Below are positions 9,453 to 17,118 of a DNA stretch of 64,000 bases, piece by piece (the stretch's first letter is position 1; the number at the start of each line of letters is the position of its first letter). Source of the DNA: Oscillospiraceae bacterium (GTDB taxonomy: Bacteria; Bacillota; Clostridia; Oscillospirales; Oscillospiraceae); the NCBI GenBank assembly GCA_009777775.1, contig WRLE01000016.1, positions 1 through 64,000 on the forward strand, read 5' to 3'. The notes under the pieces were generated by a model, which worked only from the letters and a program-made list of their open reading frames with translations, was not told where the DNA came from and searched no databases. A program made the position numbers and the translations under genes.

Positions 9453-9482
9453 AATAGCATATTATATGAAAGGAATGCTATT
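9453..9482 (+). promoter_or_regulatory. hairpin holding the SD of the membrane-protein gene
   Basis: AATAGCAT (9453-9460) pairs perfectly with ATGCTATT (9475-9482). The SD AAAGGA (9469-9474) lies in the loop and the ATG starts at 9486. This may limit or regulate initiation. Confidence 0.4.
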
Positions 9483-9485
9483 GCA

Positions 9486-10235
9486 ATGAAATCGAATAAA
9501 ATACGAACATTTAAATTGAGTCCAATTACAGCATCGGTGATTTTAGGTATGTTTACATTTATTATTGGCTGGTGTTCGATGTTGGTTTTCTGGATATCAT
9601 ACGGGAAACCAGCTGATCGAGGATTTACATTTTATGTTTCATTTTTGTTTGGTGATTCGATATTTTTACCAATTCTAGCTGGTTCGCTTCTTGTGTATGT
9701 TAAATTAACTGGTGTAAAACATGATAATCAAGCTCCTTCATTGTTTCAAAAACGTATTGCATGGATTGTAGCTATAATCAGTGCATTAATTGGTGCTATC
9801 ATACAAGGTAGTTGGTTACTTGATAACCAAATTGAATTAAACTGGACTATACCAAATCCGCATGAATTTAATGGTGCAGGATGGTGGCATGCAGCATTTT
9901 TCGTATTCTATTTTGCTATTATGGGTTATCTCTTAGTAAGATTTATTATAGCAAGATATATAGGAAGATTGCATATTGAAACAAACTCACAAAAGAATTC
10001 ATTATATTTAATTTGGTTTGGTGCTAGCGGTTATGCATATTTACGACAACAAGAAAGTCTTGGTATTAGCTTTGTAAACTGGAGACTCTTAGTCATGATT
10101 CCTTCTGTTGTACTTGTTGGTTTGCTTGTTAGCACGATGCTATGTAAACGACGTCCAGTTATTACCGACTTTAAAATAATATTAGCTAGCAGTATTTCTG
10201 CATATGGAATTGCTGCAGTTTCTGTAGGTCTTTAA
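9486..10235 (+). CDS. N-terminal part of a split polytopic membrane protein
   Basis: A 249-aa hydrophobic protein with about six predicted spans (for example SVILGMFTFIIGWCSMLVFW and IAWIVAIISALIGAII). It ends at a TAA (10233-10235). The same reading frame continues without another stop for 561 codons to 11918, and the codons just after the stop encode a further hydrophobic segment (EPWEILISIVFALMATR). One ancestral protein of about 810 residues interrupted by a single nonsense codon is therefore the simplest reading. No family is recognised. It follows the HD/GHKL gene by about 106 nt and may be its membrane partner. Confidence 0.65.
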   Translation: MKSNKIRTFKLSPITASVILGMFTFIIGWCSMLVFWISYGKPADRGFTFYVSFLFGDSIFLPILAGSLLVYVKLTGVKHDNQAPSLFQKRIAWIVAIISALIGAIIQGSWLLDNQIELNWTIPNPHEFNGAGWWHAAFFVFYFAIMGYLLVRFIIARYIGRLHIETNSQKNSLYLIWFGASGYAYLRQQESLGISFVNWRLLVMIPSVVLVGLLVSTMLCKRRPVITDFKIILASSISAYGIAAVSVGL

Positions 10236-10286
10236 TATAATAATGTTGAACCATGGGAGATTCTTATTTCGATAGTATTCGCTTTA

Positions 10287-11918
10287 ATGGCAACACGTTT
10301 GGTGCCTGTTTGCCAATCTATTAGAAATATTATTATTTCTGTTGAAATTTTAGTTGGCACTACTGCTTTTTCGACAATCTTTATTTTTATACAAATTCCA
10401 ACAATTACACAGTCAATTACTACAATGATTGTTTCAGCCGCTTTATTAATAGGAAATCTTGTGTTTATTGCCGATAGTTACCTATTATTTGAACAGATAA
10501 TATTACATACAAAGCAAAAAGAACGCTTAAAATGGGTTATTTACTTTTGGGCACCTATTCTATTATTCTCGACAATGCTTCTCAGTATAGCTCTAGATAG
10601 CAACTCTAGATTCTATGTTTGGCGCGAATGGTTACTTTCGATAGTATTAGGGACATGCATTCCTATTTGTCAAATCATGTTTACTGTTTTTGCTACTTTC
10701 CCTGAAGAGTACAATGAAATAAGGTATTCATCAATAAATAAGAATACTGCATATTTAAGAATTGTTATTATGGTCGCTTGTGTAGTTGTATTATCAATTC
10801 TATATGTTGGTCATTTTTCTTTAAATTTTTCTCACACATCATTAAAATATGTTTTCCTGCTTCTACCACTCCTAGCTTCATATCTAATTATGAAATTAAT
10901 GCAGAGACATAATAAAGATCAAACAGATTACATAAATTCTAGTATTAATTCTATGTTTAAAACATGTGTTCTACTGTTTGTTGTAGCTCTTGCTTATGCC
11001 TCACTATTTATGCTAATAAAAGGTTTACGAGAGCCAATCTATTACTCTTGGTGGGATATAATAATACCTCTACCAAGCATTGGTACGACATTCTTTATAA
11101 TTAATGGAATAGTTTATAACGGTAGATTATTATGTGGTTTTCGTTTGAAAAAAGTAAAAGAAGACAAAGCTTTTATAATTATTCTAGTTGAAATATTATT
11201 TGGTTGCATTTGTATTTTCCCATATTCGATACTACCATCTAAGCTACCTAATAATGTAGAATTTTCAGTATTATCACCATTAATAGGGATTATAGGACTC
11301 TATTTTGCTATCTGTACACTTCCTCGTAGTACTATACAAGCGTTAGGATGCTCATCAAAGGGAAATGTTATAGAAAATGCAGGTATGGATGGTGTTATTC
11401 AAGATACTTTCAATTCATTTATTATGATTGCCATTGCAGGGCTTCTTGTGATACACCTCATTGAAATATTGGCAGTTTTCGAAAACTTATATAAGACAAT
11501 TGCGTTTGTATTAGCTTATGTTAGTGCTGTTATAGTAATAATTGGTTTTACTCTAGAAAACAATTCCAAACATTATAAAGTTACATATATCGAAGGGATT
11601 TTTATGGAACTAGACTCTAAAGGTGTTGATATTACGTATGAAAAGTACACATTAAAAAAACACTTAGAAAACCAAGCTTTAATATTATATGTTATGATGT
11701 TTCCATATTCTATACTACACTTTATTAAATTTTTAATAGAAAAGTTAACAGACTCAAGAAATGCAGGAATTCCACTTAGGATTTCTGCCTATAACGAATT
11801 CCTACTTCGTCTTCCAGGACTGAATAATTTTGCATCGGATGAAAAGTATAAAGACTCTTTTGACCAAAGACTGTTACCTGTTGTTTCACGCAACAATAAA
11901 TTATTTGATGGTAAGTGA
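10287..11918 (+). CDS. C-terminal part of the split polytopic membrane protein
   Basis: 543 aa from the first in-frame ATG, with roughly ten or more hydrophobic segments and a soluble tail of about 90 residues after the last. No SD of normal spacing precedes this ATG; GGGAGA at 10255-10260 is 26 nt away. Independent translation is therefore doubtful unless it restarts after the upstream TAA. It shares frame 3 with 9486-10235. If the stop is real and fixed, this half is probably not made and the gene is a recent pseudogene. A sequencing error or strain polymorphism is the alternative. Confidence 0.6.
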   Translation: MATRLVPVCQSIRNIIISVEILVGTTAFSTIFIFIQIPTITQSITTMIVSAALLIGNLVFIADSYLLFEQIILHTKQKERLKWVIYFWAPILLFSTMLLSIALDSNSRFYVWREWLLSIVLGTCIPICQIMFTVFATFPEEYNEIRYSSINKNTAYLRIVIMVACVVVLSILYVGHFSLNFSHTSLKYVFLLLPLLASYLIMKLMQRHNKDQTDYINSSINSMFKTCVLLFVVALAYASLFMLIKGLREPIYYSWWDIIIPLPSIGTTFFIINGIVYNGRLLCGFRLKKVKEDKAFIIILVEILFGCICIFPYSILPSKLPNNVEFSVLSPLIGIIGLYFAICTLPRSTIQALGCSSKGNVIENAGMDGVIQDTFNSFIMIAIAGLLVIHLIEILAVFENLYKTIAFVLAYVSAVIVIIGFTLENNSKHYKVTYIEGIFMELDSKGVDITYEKYTLKKHLENQALILYVMMFPYSILHFIKFLIEKLTDSRNAGIPLRISAYNEFLLRLPGLNNFASDEKYKDSFDQRLLPVVSRNNKLFDGK

Positions 11919-12363
11919 TTTTAAACAGTCTTTAAACAAACAAGGTATTATCAATTCAAACTGTATTAGTTTGAACATATTGAAACAATGATGTTTGATG
12001 GACAAGCCCAACCTTATATTATATATCGTATACTAGTGTATCTAATAATTCGCAGTGGTATAAAATATTGTAATCTATAACAATCTTTAATAGTACTATG
12101 ATGTAAAGATGTAAAAAATTTGAGAACACAAACAAACTGGTTCAGTTTTGTAAACAAATATACGATGAATATAATATAACATGGATTTTTACATGAGATG
12201 CTCTTTTATCCTGTAAAATTTATGAAGTGTTTGATACATAAAATATTAAATTATATTCTTCTTGATGTATGAGCCTTTCCTTGAATGACTATACTCATAA
12301 AATAAGATTATAAAGTATTTATAATATTTACCAAAATTATACTATTTTTTTTTAATTAACCTA

Positions 12364-12392
12364 TTGACATTGGAATATATTATCTATAGAAT
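12364..12392 (+). promoter_or_regulatory. strong sigma-A-type promoter of the second module
   Basis: TTGACA (12364-12369), exactly 17 nt, then TAGAAT (12387-12392). Transcription would start near 12399, about 240 nt before the GTG at 12640, giving a long leader RNA. Confidence 0.7.
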
Positions 12393-12449
12393 GACTTGGG
12401 TATTGCTAGATGCTGCAGTTTATAGCTATACTCTTGAGGAGGATACAAA

Positions 12450-12509
12450 GTGAAGAAAATCGTATGTAGTGCCTTTATATACGATTATCATAGCTTTTTC
12501 GAGAGATAA
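12450..12509 (+). CDS. putative leader peptide, 19 aa
   Basis: GAGGAGGA (12436-12443) lies 6 nt before a GTG that opens a 19-codon frame, MKKIVCSAFIYDYHSFFER, ending in TAA. The SD is the strongest in the island yet serves only this tiny frame. It lies between the promoter and a set of alternative hairpins. This is the layout of translational or transcriptional attenuators such as erm and tet leaders, but the peptide resembles none I know. Confidence 0.5.
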   Translation: MKKIVCSAFIYDYHSFFER

Positions 12510-12519
12510 GTGTCTTGAA

Positions 12520-12585
12520 GAGGTTGTGTAGAGTTTTTGCACACCTCATTGAGGGCTTTCTTTATTTGTGGGATTTCTCTTATGT
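12520..12585 (+). promoter_or_regulatory. competing hairpins, possible attenuator
   Basis: GAGGTTGTGT (12520-12529) can pair with ACACCTC (12541-12547) with one bulge. The same CCTC (12544-12547) can instead pair with GAGG (12551-12554), and that GAGG can pair with CCTC near 12581-12584. The mutually exclusive arms start 11 nt after the leader stop codon. Further down, ACTCCC (12598-12603) could mask the SD AAGGGGG (12625-12631). Confidence 0.4.
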
Positions 12586-12639
12586 ATGCTCCTCTAAACT
12601 CCCAATGTTATAAATGGGATTTAAAAGGGGGCATTACTG

Positions 12640-15003
12640 GTGGTAGAAATCATCAAAGACGAAGCTTCTTTTGCCAATGACAATGAAATGTATCATGCTA
12701 CGAAAAAAGATGCGAAAGTATCATATGATGATATATTAAATGAACTTAAAATTGCAGATTGGGTGAAGATGGAAGCACCACCAATCGATGGAGAATATAT
12801 TTTAAGGAAATCTCTCGAAAACTTAGATTACGAGATTTGGAACAAAATCACACTGGTTGTAGATGAGTTTTTATCAGCTCGTTGTAGTTTGTTGAAAAAT
12901 ATTGATGTGGAAGGCATTATAGAAGGAAATAATGCTTCTATTTCTAGTATGATGAAATTTCTCCCAGTATACCTGCAAACCCATGAAGATATGTTAAAGC
13001 GTTTGTTATCGTTAGCAGATAATCCCGATTATGCTGACGATATTTTTGATAGTGGAATTATTGAAGCAGCTGTTAATTTTGATTTTGATATTGACGAATT
13101 TGATGAAAATATAGATAAACGGAGATATCCAAAACCATATTTTTTCGCACCAATAGTTCTTGATCAGTTGCTATTAGCAGACACGATTAGAAAAAAGCAC
13201 AATGAAATGGTAAGCCAATATACAGGAGACTTTGCACAATGGTTAAAGATGCTCGCAATGGCAAATCTGCGGCAGTCTTTTGTATTTGCTACTCGTTATA
13301 ATAATAAAACTTATCGGTATAAACTTGGTGTTGAAGCTGGACCAACTGCGACTCGTCAAAAAAGTTCTGAAATTCATTTAGCTAATTTATCGAGACACAT
13401 TATTTCCGAGTATTATTCACAAGCTAGTTATTTAAATACTAATAAAAACAGTGGTAGAGCGGAATTTAACTTTGCATTGATTGGTGACATTGATAGAGAA
13501 GAATTACGACAATTATGCATTTCACTAGACCAGGATTTTGAAATTGTTGAAATAAAAACAAGCATTAGAGTGGATGTCAAACTGTCTGTGTACACTAACA
13601 CTAACAAAGATACAGATACAGATACAGATACAGATACAGATATCGAAGGATTACTTAATAATCGTAATGCTAATTTCGAATACATTACCATAGTAAAAGA
13701 GGATGCAGTTAAGAAAAGTGGCAATGGGTTAAGATTTGACAAGCTCGATGGACTGGAAAAAAAGCTTCTAAGCGAAGGACACAATGCTATATTGTTTTTT
13801 GATAATTCAGCTTTTTACAAAGTTCGTACTCTTACTACTGATAAGTTAAAAGAATTCAATGCGAAGGTATATCAAGATAGTCACCGAAATCGCCCATTAT
13901 GGATTCAACGAGTGCAATTAATGCAGTATGAAGCATCAGGCGAGTATGGATTTTCTAGATGCAGGAGATTCAATAATCGATTGTTCAAGCAAATACGAAA
14001 AATGGCTGAACGACTTAATAGCAGTAACGGAGCGTCAACATACATAGTGTTGTCTGGCTCTGATTGTGCTCAATTCATTATGGAGTGCCCTGAAATATAT
14101 CAGGAGTATGCAAGCAGCGATGAATGGGATATGGCTACTCGTGTTACAGTATTAAGGGTATCGACTTCAATGAAAAAAGAACCTATTGTCCTTAATCCAG
14201 ATGATGAGGAATATGGTAGAGCTGATTACAATACTTTAAAGCTTTCTCCTTCACAAATATTTCGTAGAATAATAGAACCAGGAAAGTATCAATCTTTATT
14301 TAGTGATGATGCTGTCAATAACAAAAATTATAAATCTGATAAGATATTTAAGTTGCTTAAGGATCTCATAATCCAACTCGACTTTTCTAGAATAAAAGAT
14401 AATGGTAATAGTATAGTGGAGTTCGCATTATTTAAATTTGATAATAAAACAAGTGATCCACCCAAAATTGTATTAGAAAATCAAGTAGGTTATGAAGCCA
14501 AAGTCATATCTCTTGTTAAAGGTTTCCTTTCAGCTGCATTTTCTTCTGTAGCAAGTGACACCAGTATACCATGTACTATTAGCGACTTGTTTAGCTCTGC
14601 TGTAATGCGCTACGGAACTCATGTGAGCTCTGTTGTATTTCTGTATTTCTATAATACAGGCAAATTTAATCGTTCTTCAGTAAAAATAGAATATAAAGAT
14701 AATATGGAATATATACCAAGTATAGAAGGCCCCGAACGTCGAGCTGAAATCGCTGCAGGGGGAGATATTTATGCTTTGGATGGAGTAGTGAGGACACTAG
14801 CGATACCTGGATATGATTTCGGACATGAGTATGTTGTAAAAACAATGTTAAAGAGAGCACTTGCAGGAACCTCACGGGAAGGAGAGGTAGATAGAGTCTT
14901 CAACTTCTTAAAGGAGTGGATATCTGAATCTTGTAATGAAATGGGCTTTTCTACATACTATCTTAACATTAATGCGAAAAAGGCATTGTTAAATAATACA
15001 TAA
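12640..15003 (+). CDS. 787-aa protein of unknown family
   Basis: I do not recognise a domain. It is a soluble, acidic protein without signal peptide or membrane span. It starts at GTG with AAGGGGG 8 nt upstream. A run of Asp-Thr repeats (about residues 324-335) comes from a GATACA microsatellite and separates an N-terminal region from the remaining 450 residues. It has its own terminator at 15013-15044. It is the first gene after the attenuator-like leader and precedes the ParA-like and HD genes on the same strand, so it is probably part of their system. Confidence 0.6.
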   Translation: MVEIIKDEASFANDNEMYHATKKDAKVSYDDILNELKIADWVKMEAPPIDGEYILRKSLENLDYEIWNKITLVVDEFLSARCSLLKNIDVEGIIEGNNASISSMMKFLPVYLQTHEDMLKRLLSLADNPDYADDIFDSGIIEAAVNFDFDIDEFDENIDKRRYPKPYFFAPIVLDQLLLADTIRKKHNEMVSQYTGDFAQWLKMLAMANLRQSFVFATRYNNKTYRYKLGVEAGPTATRQKSSEIHLANLSRHIISEYYSQASYLNTNKNSGRAEFNFALIGDIDREELRQLCISLDQDFEIVEIKTSIRVDVKLSVYTNTNKDTDTDTDTDTDIEGLLNNRNANFEYITIVKEDAVKKSGNGLRFDKLDGLEKKLLSEGHNAILFFDNSAFYKVRTLTTDKLKEFNAKVYQDSHRNRPLWIQRVQLMQYEASGEYGFSRCRRFNNRLFKQIRKMAERLNSSNGASTYIVLSGSDCAQFIMECPEIYQEYASSDEWDMATRVTVLRVSTSMKKEPIVLNPDDEEYGRADYNTLKLSPSQIFRRIIEPGKYQSLFSDDAVNNKNYKSDKIFKLLKDLIIQLDFSRIKDNGNSIVEFALFKFDNKTSDPPKIVLENQVGYEAKVISLVKGFLSAAFSSVASDTSIPCTISDLFSSAVMRYGTHVSSVVFLYFYNTGKFNRSSVKIEYKDNMEYIPSIEGPERRAEIAAGGDIYALDGVVRTLAIPGYDFGHEYVVKTMLKRALAGTSREGEVDRVFNFLKEWISESCNEMGFSTYYLNINAKKALLNNT
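13609..13644 (+). repeat. GATACA hexanucleotide microsatellite inside a gene
   Basis: Five perfect GATACA units followed by GATATC. The unit is two codons, so copy-number change would lengthen or shorten a Thr-Asp linker without a frameshift. Confidence 0.85.
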
Positions 15004-15012
15004 GTATATTGT

Positions 15013-15044
15013 AAACCGGACTGCGTAAGCCGTCCGGTTTTTTT
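15013..15044 (+). terminator. rho-independent terminator after the 787-aa gene
   Basis: AAACCGGAC (15013-15021) pairs perfectly with GTCCGGTTT (15032-15040), followed by TTTT. It separates the 787-aa gene from the ParA-like gene, which therefore needs readthrough or its own promoter. Confidence 0.85.
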
Positions 15045-15162
15045 GTGCTTAAAGTTTGTAAAGCATGTGTAAAATGTTCGTAATTTATCAGAGTGCATTA
15101 TACATATAATTCGGATTCTTTTGGTATATTTTATATAATTATTTTTTGGAGGATACGCAGAC

Positions 15163-17118
15163 ATGCCTAATAAAACAAGTCGTTTACATCTCTTTACATC
15201 AGTAAAAGGAGGGAGTGCAAAGACTTCAACAGCACTACTATATGCGCATGAGTTATCTTTGCGTTATGAACACAAAGACAAAAACGGAGAGACAATATTC
15301 CCAAAAGTCATTGTTATTGATGCGGATGTACGTGGGACGTCAATGGAAACCGTTTTATTGGGGAAACAAAAGGATGTTGGTATAGAATACTTAAATGAAG
15401 GTGATGTAGATACCGATAGTACAGAATACTCTATTAGAGACAACAAGTATAGTTTTGATGATTACGGCAGTAGGAGATATTATACAAATGCGATTATTGG
15501 ACTAAGAATGTCATCGGAGCTTGTATGGGAAGATGGTTTTATTACATATGTTGCTGCTATGAAAGATGCAACGGATACTACTGCTCAGGAATTTGAATTA
15601 GAAATTAATGAAGCGGAAGAAAACGATATGACAAATGATGATGAACCATTATTAGACACTCTAGAACCAGAACAAAATGTTATCGATCAGCAGGGGGCGT
15701 TCTATGTTGCTCTAGCTAATCAAAACCAAGGTAGCAAAGACAGGTTTGGTACAGATGTAGCATCAAGAGATGGAGCAGCTGTTTCTACCATGTATTTTCA
15801 GACATGTTTTAAAACATTGCTTGATTCACTCGATAAGATGTCATTAAATGACGATGGTGGATATTTAGGATTCGACTTTATTTTAATAGATATGTCACCA
15901 GGCCATGATGAATATGTTCGCTGTATAATTGAGCTATGTCTTTCGAAATATACAGATAAAAAAGTGACAAGCGAACGTCTAAAAGAGCATAGAGATTATA
16001 AAGAGGAGAGATTGCTTAACACATGGGAACCTACTATACATAGTATGACATTACCAACAGAGCAGCATTTTTATCCTGCACTTAATCATTTGCTAGCGAT
16101 AATCGGATCAACTAGACTAACAACAAACCATATGAATCGAATTAATCTGACGGTAGTTGATTCATATAATTATGCGAAAATACCAGAGGAAACAAATCAG
16201 AGATCAGATGAACAAATAACGAAAGAGTTACACAAGCTAGTATATACTTATTTATTAGGTGATTATGGTATATTACGGAGCATATCGATACAGAGACGAA
16301 ATTCTATCGTAATGAAATTACGAACAATTCCGTATATAGAAGCTTTTGGCAGTCTAACATTACCAGTTTTCGATATAGCTAATACAGGGGGAGTGTTGAA
16401 AAAATCAATTGATAGTGTATTACGTATGTTTAGTGGATTGGGTGAGCATACAGACTCAAAAGTAATTAAACAGCTAGGAGGGGATTATTACTTCGATACT
16501 GACTTAGTAGCTAGTATCATACCATATACCGTATGTGTTTATTGTGTAAAAATGACAAGCAGCATAGAACGGCTCAATCCTGAATGGGATAGCAACAACT
16601 CGCCAATAATAACATTAAGAAACAATGATGGCGAAGAATGTGAATTAATAGAAAATGCTCTTAGTTCAGATAAAAAAATCAATATGCACACATTCCACCT
16701 TACTAGTAGTGAATTTGATGTGTTCAAAGTCTTTTATAATGGTAACGATACAGGAGCAGAGATAAATGAATATGAGCAAAATATTACATTAAATTTTCTT
16801 ACGATATTTTTTAGACTCAATGATACTACTGAGTCTTCCTGTTGCACTATAAATGCTTTTTATAACGATATTGAAATCGAAAGTGGAGATATTGTACTTG
16901 GTACAAGAAATTTTGAAATAATTATTAAATGTCTCAATATTGAAGAATACAAACTGACCTGGACAGGTATACCTGAAGGGACTTCTGTTAAAAATGATAA
17001 TTCGTTGCGCGTTAGCATAGATCGTCTTAGAAGGAGTCTTGATGTAGAAATTATTGTAGAAAAGATTGATACGAGTGAATCAAGAGATAATGAATCAGGA
17101 GGCGATGTTAATGACTAA
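15163..17118 (+). CDS. ParA/MinD-like ATPase with long C-terminal extension
   Basis: A 651-aa protein, more than twice the size of ParA. It has the deviant Walker A of the family, KGGSAKTST (about residues 15-23), VIVIDADVRGTS (about 50-61) and a Walker-B-like FILIDMSPGHDEY (about 239-251). An acidic insertion fills residues 125-190. The C-terminal 150 residues or so look like an all-beta domain with no recognised family. The SD is GGAGGA, 9 nt from ATG. The stop overlaps the start of the next gene by 8 nt, which argues for coupled synthesis. ParA-type ATPases position cargo on nucleoid or membrane; here the cargo may be the HD protein. That is inference. Confidence 0.7.
   Translation: MPNKTSRLHLFTSVKGGSAKTSTALLYAHELSLRYEHKDKNGETIFPKVIVIDADVRGTSMETVLLGKQKDVGIEYLNEGDVDTDSTEYSIRDNKYSFDDYGSRRYYTNAIIGLRMSSELVWEDGFITYVAAMKDATDTTAQEFELEINEAEENDMTNDDEPLLDTLEPEQNVIDQQGAFYVALANQNQGSKDRFGTDVASRDGAAVSTMYFQTCFKTLLDSLDKMSLNDDGGYLGFDFILIDMSPGHDEYVRCIIELCLSKYTDKKVTSERLKEHRDYKEERLLNTWEPTIHSMTLPTEQHFYPALNHLLAIIGSTRLTTNHMNRINLTVVDSYNYAKIPEETNQRSDEQITKELHKLVYTYLLGDYGILRSISIQRRNSIVMKLRTIPYIEAFGSLTLPVFDIANTGGVLKKSIDSVLRMFSGLGEHTDSKVIKQLGGDYYFDTDLVASIIPYTVCVYCVKMTSSIERLNPEWDSNNSPIITLRNNDGEECELIENALSSDKKINMHTFHLTSSEFDVFKVFYNGNDTGAEINEYEQNITLNFLTIFFRLNDTTESSCCTINAFYNDIEIESGDIVLGTRNFEIIIKCLNIEEYKLTWTGIPEGTSVKNDNSLRVSIDRLRRSLDVEIIVEKIDTSESRDNESGGDVND

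Larger units (their letters stand above)
11919..12639. other. AT-rich intergenic leader between the two island modules
   Basis: 720 bp without a long gene. The first 440 bp are very AT-rich with no clear structure apart from a weak hairpin near 12138-12158 (ACAAACTG/CAGTTTTGT). The last 275 bp hold a strong promoter (12364-12392), a 19-codon leader peptide with an excellent SD (12450-12509), and alternative GAGG/CCTC pairings (12520-12585) before the SD of the 787-aa protein. Confidence 0.7.

Noticed and set aside
10233-10235. Programmed stop-codon readthrough or recoding of TAA
   Set aside because: TAA ends many other genes in the window, and no selenocysteine or pyrrolysine signal applies to TAA; a nonsense mutation or two-part gene is simpler.
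3500-11918. Detocs defence system
   Set aside because: Detocs has a kinase, a buffering receiver and a receiver-effector protein. Here there is only one receiver, without effector fusion, and the large HD-GHKL protein does not match.
12399-12639. T-box riboswitch
   Set aside because: No T-box sequence (TGGNACCGCG-like) or specifier arrangement is visible; the leader peptide with alternative hairpins fits better.
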